NCBI GenBank assembly: GCA_028293625.1
Contig: JAQGOL010000025.1
Coordinates: 418,919 to 482,918, forward strand
Length of the DNA: 64,000 nucleotides
Source: Chthoniobacteraceae bacterium
Lineage (GTDB): Bacteria; Verrucomicrobiota; Verrucomicrobiia; Chthoniobacterales; Chthoniobacteraceae
Direction: 5' to 3'
Every line of letters starts with the position of its first letter. Position 1 is the first letter of the stretch. The position numbers were made by a program, and so were the translations under genes. The notes under the pieces are model-generated. The model was not told where the DNA came from, searched no databases, and saw nothing but the letters and a program-made list of their open reading frames with translations. This document shows, piece by piece, positions 33,905 to 44,273 of the stretch.

Positions 33905-34614
33905 TCGACGAACTTCAGGAAGAACAGGCCTCCCTTTACGCGCTCGGTCTGCTTGCCCCGGCCGAGGCCGCTGCGTTTGAATCCGCAATGCGTGCCAACC
34001 CGGAACTGGGCACGCTGGTGCGCGATCTGGAGGAGACCGCCGCGGCCCTCGCTTACAGCGTTGAACAAATTGAGCCTCCCGCTCACGTCCGGGAAAAGCT
34101 TCTCGGATTGATTCAGGAAAAAAAGATCGTGCGGTTTGAACCCGGGGCCCGCTCCCGAGACACCTCCTGGATCGGCTGGGCGGTTGCCGCTTCATTTGCG
34201 ATCCTGACCGGTTTCCTGGCATACGATCGCGCCCAAATCCGTCATGAGCTGACCGAGCTGCGCGGGAAAGATGCGGTCGATACCATGAAAATCGCGACGT
34301 TAACCTCCCAGCTTGCCAACAGCCCGATCAGCGTCGGCGCGGTGGCGTGGGATGGGAAAACCAACCGCGGCTTTTTAACGGTTCAGAAACTGCCACCGCT
34401 TGCGCCCAATCAGGATTACCAGCTCTGGGTGATCGATCCCAAATATCCGCAACCGGTCAACGGCGGCATCGTTCGCGTGGATGAAGGTGGCAATGCGCAG
34501 CTGACCTTCAGCGTCCAGATGCCGATTCGCTCGATCGATAAGTTCGCTATCAGCCGGGAACGGCGGGGCGGCGTTCCCCAGGCGGAAGGCCCGATGGTGC
34601 TGATGAGCGAATAG
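33901..34614 (+). CDS. RskA-type anti-sigma factor
   Basis: The 237-residue protein has an N-terminal helical anti-sigma domain (residues 1-75, with LYALGLLAPAEAAAFE), one transmembrane segment (about 88-106, IGWAVAASFAILTGFLAY), a helical stalk and a C-terminal RskA domain outside the membrane (VGAVAWDGKTNRGFLTVQKL, YQLWVIDPKYPQPVNGG, FAISRERRGGVPQAEGP). It should hold the adjacent sigma factor at the inner membrane until a signal leads to its proteolysis. The start overlaps the sigma stop (ATGA). Confidence 0.92.
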   Translation: MIDELQEEQASLYALGLLAPAEAAAFESAMRANPELGTLVRDLEETAAALAYSVEQIEPPAHVREKLLGLIQEKKIVRFEPGARSRDTSWIGWAVAASFAILTGFLAYDRAQIRHELTELRGKDAVDTMKIATLTSQLANSPISVGAVAWDGKTNRGFLTVQKLPPLAPNQDYQLWVIDPKYPQPVNGGIVRVDEGGNAQLTFSVQMPIRSIDKFAISRERRGGVPQAEGPMVLMSE

Positions 34615-34686
34615 TCCTCTTCCTAAATTGAGAGAAAAACCAACCGGCCATCGACGGCGTGATCGGGTTCAGATAAACTAGAGGAA

Positions 34687-35472
34687 ATGTTTCACGTCAC
34701 GATCCTCGGCAGCGGCAGCGCCGGCAACAGCGCCCTGATCGAGTCCGCCGGGACAAAGCTGCTCATTGACGGCGGTTTGAGCTCGCGCCAGCTCGTTAAA
34801 CGGCTCGCCGAATGCGGAGTGAGCCCCGCGGAGATCGACGGCATCCTGCTCACCCACGAGCACAGCGACCACGCCGGCGGCCTCAACGTCTGGTGCAAAC
34901 AATTCGCCACCCCGATTTATTGCAACCGCCTCACTGCCGAGGTGCTTCAAAAGAGCGCGCCGGAAGTGGTCCGGGAATGGAAACTCTTCGTCACCGGCAG
35001 CGACTTTTATATCAACGATATTGCCGTGCAAACCTTCCCCGTCCCACACGACGCCGTGGAACCCGCCGGTTTTGTCCTGCATCACGGCAACTGCGCGCTC
35101 GGTTATTTAACCGATCTCGGTTTCGCGACCAAACTGGTTTACGAGCGGGTCCGGCAGGTCCATACGCTCTTTATTGAAACCAATCACGACGAAAAACTGC
35201 TTCAAAACGACACGCGGCGCCCATGGTCGATCAAGCAGCGGATCATGTCGCGGCACGGCCATTTGTCCAATACAGCTGCCGCCAATGTCCTCGTCGAATT
35301 GCTTGAAAGCAATCTGCGCCGCGCGGTGCTCGGCCATCTGAGCCGCGATTGCAATAACCCGGAACTGGCAATCGGCACCGTGCGTTCCGCCCTGAATGCC
35401 CGGGGCGCCAATTCCGTGGAGATCGTTTGTGCCGCTCAGAAGGAAATCACGGCGCGCTTTTGCGTCGCTTAG
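34687..35472 (+). CDS. YycJ/WalJ-like MBL-fold metallohydrolase
   Basis: The 261-residue protein is a metallo-beta-lactamase-fold hydrolase. It starts [19 protein letters not shown], contains the metal motif [11 protein letters not shown] (about residues 55-65), a second His in [13 protein letters not shown] and the Asp in LGYLTDLGF, with late histidines HGHLSN and LGHLSRDCN. This pattern matches the YycJ/VicX group of likely exonucleases linked to DNA repair. Its 3' end overlaps the rnhA stop by 4 bases in convergent orientation. The gene starts 72 bases after the anti-sigma stop and may be separate. Confidence 0.88.
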   Translation: MFHVTILGSGSAGNSALIESAGTKLLIDGGLSSRQLVKRLAECGVSPAEIDGILLTHEHSDHAGGLNVWCKQFATPIYCNRLTAEVLQKSAPEVVREWKLFVTGSDFYINDIAVQTFPVPHDAVEPAGFVLHHGNCALGYLTDLGFATKLVYERVRQVHTLFIETNHDEKLLQNDTRRPWSIKQRIMSRHGHLSNTAAANVLVELLESNLRRAVLGHLSRDCNNPELAIGTVRSALNARGANSVEIVCAAQKEITARFCVA

Positions 35473-35993
35473 ATTCCGAGCGACGGCTCAGGAACAACGG
35501 CATCGCGCGCCCGGATAAACTCCGCCACCAGCGCCTTGAGCTGATCGGGCCGATGCATGCGGCGCACTTCGCCAATGGCAGATTTGGCCAGCACATCGCA
35601 CCGCTCGTTATCGACGTGGCCGGCGTGCCCTTTTAACCAGCACCAATTGATCTGGTGCGGCTTTGCGGCGGCATCGAGCGCACGCCACAAATCGACATTC
35701 TTGACCGGCTGCTTTTGCACCGTCATCCAGGAGCGCGCTTTCCACGCCTTCATCCATTTGGTCACGCCGTCGCGCAGATAAACCGAGTCGGTGAAAAGGT
35801 CGATCTCACACGGGGCAGTCAGCGCTTCGAGCGCGCGGATCGCGGCCAAAAGCTCCATCCGATTGTTGGTCGTGGCCGGTTCGCCGCCGCTGATCTCTTT
35901 GCGTTTCTCTCCGTAAGCGAGCACCGCACCCCAGCCGCCCGGCCCGGGGTTGCCCTCGCAGCCGCCATCGGTATGGATGATGATCTTTTTCAC
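35469..35993 (-). CDS. rnhA: Ribonuclease HI
   Basis: RNase HI cuts RNA in RNA-DNA hybrids. The 174-residue protein has the catalytic set D-E-D-D: D9 in [20 protein letters not shown]48 in [10 protein letters not shown]70 in LFTDSVYL and the last Asp in [14 protein letters not shown], with the conserved KGHAGH His loop. The basic handle [20 protein letters not shown] is present. A C-terminal extension (about residues 145-174) follows the standard end. The start overlaps the tyrS stop by 4 bases, so the two are coupled. Confidence 0.96.
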   Translation of the reverse strand: MKKIIIHTDGGCEGNPGPGGWGAVLAYGEKRKEISGGEPATTNNRMELLAAIRALEALTAPCEIDLFTDSVYLRDGVTKWMKAWKARSWMTVQKQPVKNVDLWRALDAAAKPHQINWCWLKGHAGHVDNERCDVLAKSAIGEVRRMHRPDQLKALVAEFIRARDAVVPEPSLGI

Positions 35994-37162
35994 CCGATGC
36001 GCACCGCGTGCTTTTTATCGAGCCGCAGCACATCGCCTGCATTCAAAGCGGGAATGGCCTTCAATTCCGCCACCTTTTCGCCGCGCAACTGCACGCTTCC
36101 CTGCTCGACCAGACGCCGCGCGTCGCCGCGCGATTTCTGAACCTGAAAAGCCTGGAAAAAAGAGGCGACGATGACTGAAACAATATCGGGTTCGACCCCG
36201 GCCATTTGCACGATTGGCAGGTCCGCCTGGTTCAGGTCGCGTTTGCTGAACCGGGTATTAAAATCCGCGAGCGCACCCTCGGCGGCCGCCGTGGAATGAT
36301 ACCGTTCCACAATCCGGAACCCGAGCTGCTTTTTGGCGTCCATCGGATGGATATCCGGCAGTTCTTCTCCCAACAAGAGCAGGTAATAACGCGCCATGAG
36401 TTCATCGCTGATGCTCATGAGTTTTCCGAACATCTCACTTGGCGGCTCGCTGACCCCCACATAATTGCCAAGGCTCTTGGACATCTTTTGCACACCATCA
36501 AGTCCTTCAAGCAGCGGCATTAGAAACACCACCTGCTCGGGCTGATTCTCTTCCCGCTGCAAATCGCGCCCAACCAGAATATTAAAAAGCTGATCGGTGC
36601 CGCCCAGTTCCACATCGGCCTTGATCATGACCGAATCCCACCCCTGCATGATCGGGTACTGGATCTCGTGCAAATGGACCGGTTCACCGCGCTCAATCCG
36701 GCTTTTGAAATCCTCGCGCTGCAACATTTGTTGAAGCGTCACCCGGCCGTTGAGCTTCATCACCTGCTCAAAAGTCATCATTTCAAACCATTCGCCGTTA
36801 AAAACGGTCCGGGTCCGGGCGGAATCGAGGATCTTAAAAGCCTGTTGCTGGAAACTCTTTGCGTTGCTCATCACCTGATCGTGAGTGAGTTGCGGCCGGG
36901 TCTTGGAACGGCCCGACGGATCGCCGATCATGGCCGTGAAATCGCCAATAATGAGGATCGCCTGATGCCCGAGATCCTGGAACTGGCGCAACTTCTGAAG
37001 CGCCACCGTGAAGCCCAGATGGATGTCGGGCGCGGTCGGATCGACTCCCAACTTTACATTGAGCGGGCGGCCAAGACGCAATTTGGCGAGCAGCTCCGCT
37101 TCGCTGTTGATCTGGGAAGCTCCGCGTTTGAGGAGCTCAAGTTGCTTTTCCGGTGATTCCAT
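35990..37162 (-). CDS. tyrS: Tyrosyl-tRNA synthetase
   Basis: TyrRS charges tRNA-Tyr. The 390-residue protein is a class I synthetase with the HIGH-like signature [10 protein letters not shown] (about residue 50), the tyrosine/ATP region [36 protein letters not shown] and the KMSKS motif ([13 protein letters not shown]). The C-terminal S4 RNA-binding domain ends the protein ([20 protein letters not shown], with [13 protein letters not shown]). The ATG at 37162 is preferred to a TTG at 37174. It is coupled to rnhA by a 4-base overlap. This is the type with HLGF and an S4 domain. Confidence 0.96.
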   Translation of the reverse strand: MESPEKQLELLKRGASQINSEAELLAKLRLGRPLNVKLGVDPTAPDIHLGFTVALQKLRQFQDLGHQAILIIGDFTAMIGDPSGRSKTRPQLTHDQVMSNAKSFQQQAFKILDSARTRTVFNGEWFEMMTFEQVMKLNGRVTLQQMLQREDFKSRIERGEPVHLHEIQYPIMQGWDSVMIKADVELGGTDQLFNILVGRDLQREENQPEQVVFLMPLLEGLDGVQKMSKSLGNYVGVSEPPSEMFGKLMSISDELMARYYLLLLGEELPDIHPMDAKKQLGFRIVERYHSTAAAEGALADFNTRFSKRDLNQADLPIVQMAGVEPDIVSVIVASFFQAFQVQKSRGDARRLVEQGSVQLRGEKVAELKAIPALNAGDVLRLDKKHAVRIG

Positions 37163-37369
37163 GGACGATCGCAAATGTGGGTTAAAGAATGGGCAACGTT
37201 TGAATTAGCGGAAACGGGCACGCCACATCGATACACGCATGTGGCCGCCTCCCATTAATCCGGTTCCTCAAACTTCTACGTGGGAAGGCATTACGACGGG
37301 AAGATCGAAAAATGCCAAAAACACTCCTTCAACCCAAAGCTCCAAAGGCGAAACATCGCCCTCCGCCCG

Positions 37370-37927
37370 CTATTTGTTCTTGTTCAGAAGCTCGCGGATG
37401 TCGTCGATGCTCTTGAGCTGCACCAGCTCGGATTTATCAAAAGTGCGCATACTCTGTTCATTAGGCGTGTGATGGAGCTTTTCGCGTTCCTTGCCAAGGA
37501 ACGTGCGTCCGCCATCGGGCAAATCGCGGCTCGGCATCGTTTTATCCGATTCGCGCGCATCTTTGACCGCCATTGTTTTTGTCACGGCGTCTTTTGTCGC
37601 GAACTTGCGCGTCTCCTTCTCCTTGGTGGCGAACTTAAAGTTGCCAAACCAGCTGCTTTTGCTGCCCGCAAACTCTTTGGATTCAAAGTTTTTGGAGGTA
37701 AACGCCTGCGCCCCGTAGAATGCCTTCACATTGGCGCTGTTGGTCGCCACGGCGCGATTGGAGGACCCCATCGTATTGCGAACATCAAACTTCATCCCTT
37801 TTGCGATGGCATCCGCTTCCGTGATGGCAAGCCGCTCGGAGAGTTTTTTCTCCTGTTGCTGGGCAAAGAGGGAGCCGCCGCTCACACAAAGCAGCGCGAA
37901 AAAAAGGAGGAGGGGGGAGAAACGCAC
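37370..37927 (-). CDS. Small secreted Lys/Phe-rich protein, unknown function
   Basis: I do not recognise a family. The 185-residue product has a signal peptide (VRFSPLLLFFALLCVSGGSLFAQ). The mature chain is polar with repeated short patterns of aromatic-(A/T)-S/T-K (FTSKNF, SKEFAGSK, FKFATKEK, RKFATKDA, KTMAVKDA) between residues about 60 and 115. A GTG at 37927 gives a clean signal peptide; an in-frame TTG at 37963 adds 12 residues. The gene is downstream of the TPR giant on the same strand with a 67-base gap and could be co-expressed. Role unknown, possibly envelope or matrix. Confidence 0.65.
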   Translation of the reverse strand: MRFSPLLLFFALLCVSGGSLFAQQQEKKLSERLAITEADAIAKGMKFDVRNTMGSSNRAVATNSANVKAFYGAQAFTSKNFESKEFAGSKSSWFGNFKFATKEKETRKFATKDAVTKTMAVKDARESDKTMPSRDLPDGGRTFLGKEREKLHHTPNEQSMRTFDKSELVQLKSIDDIRELLNKNK

Positions 37928-37994
37928 GGCCGGACATTTGCCACGCCCTCCGGCAACAGGCAAGCAACCGGGCCCGCTTTTTTTTATAAAAACA

Positions 37995-40900
37995 TCACCT
38001 CGGGATTTTCGAGAGGAGCTCGGCGGCTTTGGCCTTTTCAGCAGCTACAGGCGATGCCGCGACAAACTCTTCCAACACCGCGATTGCCGCCTGTGCCTCC
38101 CCCTGCGCGAGAAGCGCCTGGCTGAGCCGTTGCGCAATCCCGAAATGATTCGGCAACAACCCGTGCCCGCGGCGCAATGGCTCAAGTGCCGTTGCATCAT
38201 TGGATAAGGCCGAGTCGGCCCAATCACAAAAAAGAGCGGCCAGTTCACCCTGCACACCGAGCGGATCCCCCGAAATGGCACTCACCTTCTCAAACAAAAC
38301 CGCGAGCCTTTCAAAATCGGTTTTGCACAGGAGCCGCAACCGTCTGCATAAAAGGGCATCCGCAATCTCCGGATACGCCTCGACCAGGGCCAAAGCCGGA
38401 GCATGGGCTCCCTCCTTTTCCAAATGCGTAAAGAGCGCCTGCCGTGTGGAAGCCAGCCGCTGCGTATCGAGTGCAAACTCCGAGAGCTCGCTTTCAAACC
38501 GCTCATCGAGCATTCCCTGAGCCGCCAGGAACTCAACGATCTCGCCGCATTCCCGGTTCAATGGGTTCCCGAAGGCGGTGCGAAGCAATTCTTTTGCTTC
38601 GGCAAAGTCTCCATTCACCCGGTGAAGGCGGGCAAAGTCGAGATAGAGACGAAAGTTCCGAGCCACCGGATCAGCGGCGATGCACTGTTTAAAAAGCGGG
38701 AGTGCACGCTCCATCTCACCGCGCTCGACAAAAGCCTGGGCCAGCTGTCCGGCCACATCAGCGTTGAGCACACTGCGCGCAGCCAATTCTTCGAGCAGAT
38801 CACCGGCTTGTCCGGCCGTTCCCCCGGCTGTGCGCGCCCATTCAAGCATTCGACCCGAGTCGAGCGGGACAAGCCGCGCAAGCCGTTCAAGCGCCGCCGT
38901 CGCCAGGGCGGATTCCCCGCTTTTGGCGAATACCGCGGCCAGCCTCTGCATGACCGGCTCGGTCATATCGGCGCGCGAAAGCAGTCGGGCCCAGAGCGTT
39001 TTAACGGCCGGCAAATCGTTCTGAGCCAGGCGCATCTCAATCAACATTGCACCGGCCACGAGCGCGCCATCGTTCCAATCGCGCGCCAGCTCATCATCCA
39101 ACTCGGCGCCCCACGCGAGCCGCTGCGCCTGGCCTCTGACAAAGTCGAAATAACCGGCAAACAACTCGGGATCGTTCCCTGTCATCCGGCGCAGCCGGCG
39201 CAGTTCCCGCGCGATCACGGAACGATCATCGGCCGGACCAAGCAGCTCGATGAACTTGGCCTGGAGCGGGAATGCGGTGCGTCCATCCATGCTGTTTCGG
39301 CTCAGCAGATTGCAAAGCAGACTGCGCGCGGCCTTGAGCTCGCCCTTTTGAATCAGTCCATCGGCAAAAAGCAGGGTCGCGGAAATTTTATACGCCGCCG
39401 GTAAACGTTCGAGCGCGGCAAATGCGTCCTCCATTTTGTCCGCTTTTAAATAAAGCATTGCCAGACGGGTGTCGGCTTCCGGCCCCGTGCTCTTCTCCAG
39501 GACCTCAATGGCCTCGGACCACCGGGACTGCCCTTCGAGCAGCGCCGCCAAAGCCATGCGCACTGGAGGATTAACCGAATCGGCGGCAAGCAACCCGCGA
39601 TAAGTCGACTCGGCCAGGGCCGCATTGCCCGTCCCCGATTGCAATTGCGCGAGCCTGATCGCCAGACGCGGATCCGACACTTTCTCGGCGATGGCACGTT
39701 CAAGCACGCGCACCGCCTCAATCGATTCCCTGCGCGCCACCAACGCCTCCACCCATTGCAGAGTGAGGTCGTTGTGCGTGGCATCGTTCATTCGATAAAA
39801 CCCTTCCCGCACGCAACGGCTCAGGACGGTCACCAGCGTGTCGGAATCATTTCCCGTGCGGCAGGCGCTCAATACATCCCGCAGCGTATGCGGACTCGAC
39901 GGCTCGCGTTCCCATATCTGCCGGTAGATCGCGATACTGCGCGCATACGCCCCGGCATTTTCCAGCGATTCGGCCAGCGGCGCCAGCCCTTCTACCCCGG
40001 CGTAGCGGCTGTATTCCGTCACGATCGACCTCACCTCCTGCTCCGAATCGGCTCGCGTAATCCTGAGCGCCGCAAGCCGGGTGCGGATTTCAACGAGCCG
40101 CGCATGGACCTGGCCCGGTTGCTGGGTCACCTGTTGGAGGCGAACCGCGGCCGCGTCGCCAAGCGCTTTATCCCAGTAAAAAATCGCCAGCGGATCGAGC
40201 TGCCACTGCTGAAGTTGCGCCCCGGTGCTGAGCACAAAACTCCAGTAACGCGATACCGCATCGTCGGGCGTCGTCTCGCTCGGCGACCAAAGCGGCTGCA
40301 AGGCGAGCAGTTTTTGGAGTTCCCCATGCGCCGTTTCTGTTTCACCGGCCAATCCGTGCAAAAGCACGCCGCAAAGGGTGCTGTGCAACGGCTGGCCAAT
40401 CGGATCGAGTGCGCCCAGGAATTGCCGGACGAATTCCGCCCGCTCGCCCTTGGGCAGCAACAGGTAAAATTCGCGGATCACATGGTAGACCGGTGCTTCC
40501 AGGGAATCGCCCGGCACCGACATCGAATCGCTGAGCACCCGTCGCGCGGCATCGATCTGGCCCAGATAAATATGCCATTGCGCCAGTTCGAGCCCGTATC
40601 CGGCGCGCAGAGAAATCGCCTGTTCGAAGATCGGAGTGCCCAGCTGCACCGCCTCCTTGAATCGGGCGCGGTTGGCGAACGCGATTGCCGCCTGCCAGCG
40701 CCGGAGTCGGTAATGATCGGAGAAAAGCTTTTCAAGAAGAACCGACTCGCGCCCTTCCACGCCGCCAATCGCCATCGCCACCAATCCGACGCCGCCTGGA
40801 ATGGTGCCGGTCAATCCACCAGGGCCGGGAGCCGTCCACCCGCTTCCCTCGCGCCACCCGCTGCCTCCGCTCCATCCCACCCATCCGCTCCCACCCGCGC

Positions 40901-43900
40901 CCCCGGCGCCAAAGAGGTAATCGCGGTCAAAATAGGTGCGGCCTGGATCATGCAGCCAGGCGGCAAGCCGATCGAATTCCCCGGTCTGGAGAGCAAGCCA
41001 GACGAACGCCTGACGCACCGGCGCCTGGAGCTCGGATCGATCCATCAACGTCATCAGCAGATCGAGGAGCGGTCCATTTTCGCCGGCATAAAACAACGCC
41101 CAAAGCGCTTCGCTTGGACTTTGCCGGGCCTCTTTTTTCCAGCGCTCAACCCAGCTGTCCCGTCCGGCGCGATCAGCCGTCAGGGCGGTTAGCCGGGCCA
41201 GATCGCGGATCATCAGGAGCCGCAAATCCAATCCGCTTTTTGCGCCGATCGGCTCATCGATCCAGCGATTGCGCGACACATCACCGCTCCCGGGCTTGCG
41301 CACCGCGCTCAGGTAACCACTTTGAAAACGAGCGGTTGGCCCGGTTTTAAAAGTCGGGATCTGGAGCGAGTTCCCGGGCCGCTCCGCGGGGGATTGCGCC
41401 AAAAACTCTTCCAGGCACGCCCGCGCCTCAGTCAGCGCGCCGGAATCGAGATCAAGATCCGCCAGGGTCGCAAGCGCCTTGAGATTTCCTGGCTCCAATG
41501 TGCGAATCCGGCGCAACAACTCAGCCGCCCGCGCCGGGGTTCCCCATCGCAGCTCAAATTCCACCGCATGTTCCAATGCCGCCGGATCACGAGGAAACCG
41601 CGTGACGACCCGGCCCCAGGTTCGGCTCGCCGCCTCGACATCAATCATCTTTTCCTGGAGCTGCGCCAGTTTTTCCAGCCCGTCGGAATGCGTCTGCGGC
41701 ACCACGCGCACCAACTGCGATTGGAGCCGCACAGCCACCGCGCCCTTCCTTAGTTCCTCCGCTTCATGCACCAGTTCCGGCAACGCTTCCGCCTGATTCG
41801 GTGCCGCCAGGGAAACATCGGCAAACAGGTCAAATGCTCCCGTCTTATCCCCTTGCGCCTTCAGAATCCGGCCCAGCGCCATTCCAGTAAAATAATCATC
41901 CGCGCGAATCGTGCGGCGGCGTTCGAATTCAGTGTGCAGCCAGTCGAGGAGCTGATGTTTTCCACAATAAACCAGCAGCTCCTGAAAACCGTTGAATTGT
42001 TCCCGCAACTCCAGCTGCGCGTCGAGTTGAGTAAGAAGGAGGCGGGCCGCTTCAGCGTCTTTATTCAACCGCTCAAGAACGCGTAAAAGCGAACCAAGCG
42101 CCTCTTTTTTTCGCGAGACAGGCGCGGACGCATAGACCTGACGCCAGACTGCCAGGGCCGCATCCCATTGCTCGGCGCGTTGCTGGGCCTGGGCCAGATC
42201 AATGAGCGCCTCCACGTTGCCCGGGTTGGCAGCCGCGATTTGGCTGAACATCATCAGCGCCTCCTCGGTCGCCCCATTCTGCAACTGGATCAACGCGGCG
42301 CGGCGCTCATATCCGGCGCGGCCGGCCGGATTGATTTTTATTAATTCCTCCAAATGCCTCAGTGCCAGCGGTGCCTGCGGTTCGCTTCCGGCCAGCCTGA
42401 TCATGAACTCATGCGCCTCAATCGAGCCGGAATCGAGGGTAAGCGCCTGCTCGGCACACTCCTGCGCCACACGAACGCTCCGGTTCCACAACTGCCACTG
42501 CGCCACCCGCAGCCAGCGTTCCACCGACGGGTCGCTCGCCGCCGCGCGTGTCAGGATAAGGAGATACTCTTCAATCTCGGGCGCCCGCTGCCGGATGGCC
42601 ACGCGGCCACCGCCCGGCCTGCGTCGTCCGGCTCCCGATTCAGGAACCTGGATCGCGCCCCGGATACATTCAAAAAGCTTCTGATCCGATTCCATCTTCT
42701 CAGCCGCGGTCCGGCTCAGTCCATACGCCTTTTCAAAGGCCGCCCGCGCTTCGTCCCTGCGGTTTTCCGCCGATAGAAACTCGCCCATCAGCAACCGGTA
42801 CTCACGGGAATTGGGCTGAAGCGCCACCGCCTCGGTCAGCTCGCGGATCGCCGCGCCCGGATTGCCTTCCTCCTTAAAGACCTGTGCCAGATGCGCCTTG
42901 CCCGCAGCCCGCTTGACCGGGTCCGAACCGGCATTGCTTTGAAGCGCCAGCTGCTGCAAAACGCGCGCCGCGTCCGTATTGCGTTTTCTTGCGGAATAAA
43001 ACCGTGCGAGCGCCAGCATCGGTTCCTCCGCGCCTGTGCTCGCGTCGGCCTTGAGCTGTTCCTCCACAAGATCTTCAAGCCGGTTCTCGGAATAGAACTC
43101 GATCGCCTTTTGCCGGATCGATTCGTCGTTGTTTTTTAGCAGGGCGGCAATCCGTTCCCGCGCCGCCGGCAACGCATCGCGGAGCACATCAAGCCGCGCC
43201 CGTTCAAAAACCAGATCCGCGTTGGCCGGGAGTTCTTTTAAAAGCGTATCGTACTGGGCGGCGGCGCCGTTGAGATCATCCAGGCGCGCCAGCAATCGAG
43301 CCAGACGAATCCGGTAATCGACTGTCTTGGGCGCGAGCACGACGAGCTTTTCCAACCAGTCGCGCTCCTGCTCAAGCTCCCCCACACGCTCGTAATATTC
43401 AATCAACCGCAGATGCGCCCCGATATCGCGCGGGTTCTCCCGGGCCCCCTTTTTCCAGCGTTCCTCCAGTTCGCCCGCTCGCCGGTACCGCTGATGCAAC
43501 CGGATCAGCTGCGATTGCAGTTCGCCCCGCAACCAGTTGCCCGGCGCCATTCCGGCGATGGCTTCCTCCAATGCCGCAATTGCTTTATCCTCGCGGCCGG
43601 CCCCTTGGTGAAGCCGCGCCAATTCCTGCAAAGCCGCTGCCCGCTCGGGCGGGCTGGCCTGTTTTCTTAAAAACTCGAGATGCGGCAGGGCGAGGTCCGG
43701 GAGCTGATTGCGGACATAACTTTCAGCCAGGCGCCGACGCAGATCCATGTTGGAGGGATCGAGTGTTACCGTGCGTTCCCAGGCTTCCGAAGCTTTCGTC
43801 AGATCGCCCGCGGCAAGCCAGGCCGCGCCCAGTTGCATGGTCATCTCGACCCGCTGCGGATCTTCCGCCGCCAGCAGACCAAGTCCTTTTTCAAAACATC

Positions 43901-44273
43901 CCGCCGCATCGGCCGCGCGCCCCTGGTCATTCCGAAGCCGGGCAAGCGCAAACCATGGAAGCGGACTTTTCTCATCCAGTTTTGAAGCGGACTCAAAAGC
44001 GGCCGCCGCCTCCTCTTCCCGGGCCGCTTTTCGAAACAAAAGCCCCAGCACCATCCGCGAGGAAAACCGGTTCCCATTCCGATACTGCTCAATCAATTGC
44101 GCGGTCTGGCCGGAATCACTGTAAGCGCTCCAAAGCCGGTCGAGTGCCGTTCCTTCCACCGGGCTTTTCTCAAGCATCTGCTTATAGCGCTCGATCACTT
44201 TGGGCGCGACCTCGGCTCCCTGCGCAACCAGCGCACCCATTATAAGCGGCAGCATCCACCGGGATCGGAACAT
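37995..44273 (-). CDS. 2092-residue secreted tetratricopeptide-repeat protein
   Basis: A signal peptide (MFRSRWMLPLIMGALVAQGAE) precedes about 2060 residues made almost wholly of TPR-like helix pairs, with typical spacing of 34 residues and consensus positions as in DKSPLPWFALARLRNDQGRA and ANPGNVEALIDLAQAQQRAE. The repeats are interrupted near residues 1120-1160 by a Gly/Trp-rich stretch (GGAGGSGWVGWSGGSGW), which looks disordered. It should be periplasmic or on the outer membrane and act as a scaffold, as in gliding or secretion systems, but no partner genes are visible. The ATG at 44273 directly begins the signal peptide. It is among the largest genes here. Confidence 0.88.
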   Translation of the reverse strand: MFRSRWMLPLIMGALVAQGAEVAPKVIERYKQMLEKSPVEGTALDRLWSAYSDSGQTAQLIEQYRNGNRFSSRMVLGLLFRKAAREEEAAAAFESASKLDEKSPLPWFALARLRNDQGRAADAAGCFEKGLGLLAAEDPQRVEMTMQLGAAWLAAGDLTKASEAWERTVTLDPSNMDLRRRLAESYVRNQLPDLALPHLEFLRKQASPPERAAALQELARLHQGAGREDKAIAALEEAIAGMAPGNWLRGELQSQLIRLHQRYRRAGELEERWKKGARENPRDIGAHLRLIEYYERVGELEQERDWLEKLVVLAPKTVDYRIRLARLLARLDDLNGAAAQYDTLLKELPANADLVFERARLDVLRDALPAARERIAALLKNNDESIRQKAIEFYSENRLEDLVEEQLKADASTGAEEPMLALARFYSARKRNTDAARVLQQLALQSNAGSDPVKRAAGKAHLAQVFKEEGNPGAAIRELTEAVALQPNSREYRLLMGEFLSAENRRDEARAAFEKAYGLSRTAAEKMESDQKLFECIRGAIQVPESGAGRRRPGGGRVAIRQRAPEIEEYLLILTRAAASDPSVERWLRVAQWQLWNRSVRVAQECAEQALTLDSGSIEAHEFMIRLAGSEPQAPLALRHLEELIKINPAGRAGYERRAALIQLQNGATEEALMMFSQIAAANPGNVEALIDLAQAQQRAEQWDAALAVWRQVYASAPVSRKKEALGSLLRVLERLNKDAEAARLLLTQLDAQLELREQFNGFQELLVYCGKHQLLDWLHTEFERRRTIRADDYFTGMALGRILKAQGDKTGAFDLFADVSLAAPNQAEALPELVHEAEELRKGAVAVRLQSQLVRVVPQTHSDGLEKLAQLQEKMIDVEAASRTWGRVVTRFPRDPAALEHAVEFELRWGTPARAAELLRRIRTLEPGNLKALATLADLDLDSGALTEARACLEEFLAQSPAERPGNSLQIPTFKTGPTARFQSGYLSAVRKPGSGDVSRNRWIDEPIGAKSGLDLRLLMIRDLARLTALTADRAGRDSWVERWKKEARQSPSEALWALFYAGENGPLLDLLMTLMDRSELQAPVRQAFVWLALQTGEFDRLAAWLHDPGRTYFDRDYLFGAGGAGGSGWVGWSGGSGWREGSGWTAPGPGGLTGTIPGGVGLVAMAIGGVEGRESVLLEKLFSDHYRLRRWQAAIAFANRARFKEAVQLGTPIFEQAISLRAGYGLELAQWHIYLGQIDAARRVLSDSMSVPGDSLEAPVYHVIREFYLLLPKGERAEFVRQFLGALDPIGQPLHSTLCGVLLHGLAGETETAHGELQKLLALQPLWSPSETTPDDAVSRYWSFVLSTGAQLQQWQLDPLAIFYWDKALGDAAAVRLQQVTQQPGQVHARLVEIRTRLAALRITRADSEQEVRSIVTEYSRYAGVEGLAPLAESLENAGAYARSIAIYRQIWEREPSSPHTLRDVLSACRTGNDSDTLVTVLSRCVREGFYRMNDATHNDLTLQWVEALVARRESIEAVRVLERAIAEKVSDPRLAIRLAQLQSGTGNAALAESTYRGLLAADSVNPPVRMALAALLEGQSRWSEAIEVLEKSTGPEADTRLAMLYLKADKMEDAFAALERLPAAYKISATLLFADGLIQKGELKAARSLLCNLLSRNSMDGRTAFPLQAKFIELLGPADDRSVIARELRRLRRMTGNDPELFAGYFDFVRGQAQRLAWGAELDDELARDWNDGALVAGAMLIEMRLAQNDLPAVKTLWARLLSRADMTEPVMQRLAAVFAKSGESALATAALERLARLVPLDSGRMLEWARTAGGTAGQAGDLLEELAARSVLNADVAGQLAQAFVERGEMERALPLFKQCIAADPVARNFRLYLDFARLHRVNGDFAEAKELLRTAFGNPLNRECGEIVEFLAAQGMLDERFESELSEFALDTQRLASTRQALFTHLEKEGAHAPALALVEAYPEIADALLCRRLRLLCKTDFERLAVLFEKVSAISGDPLGVQGELAALFCDWADSALSNDATALEPLRRGHGLLPNHFGIAQRLSQALLAQGEAQAAIAVLEEFVAASPVAAEKAKAAELLSKIPR

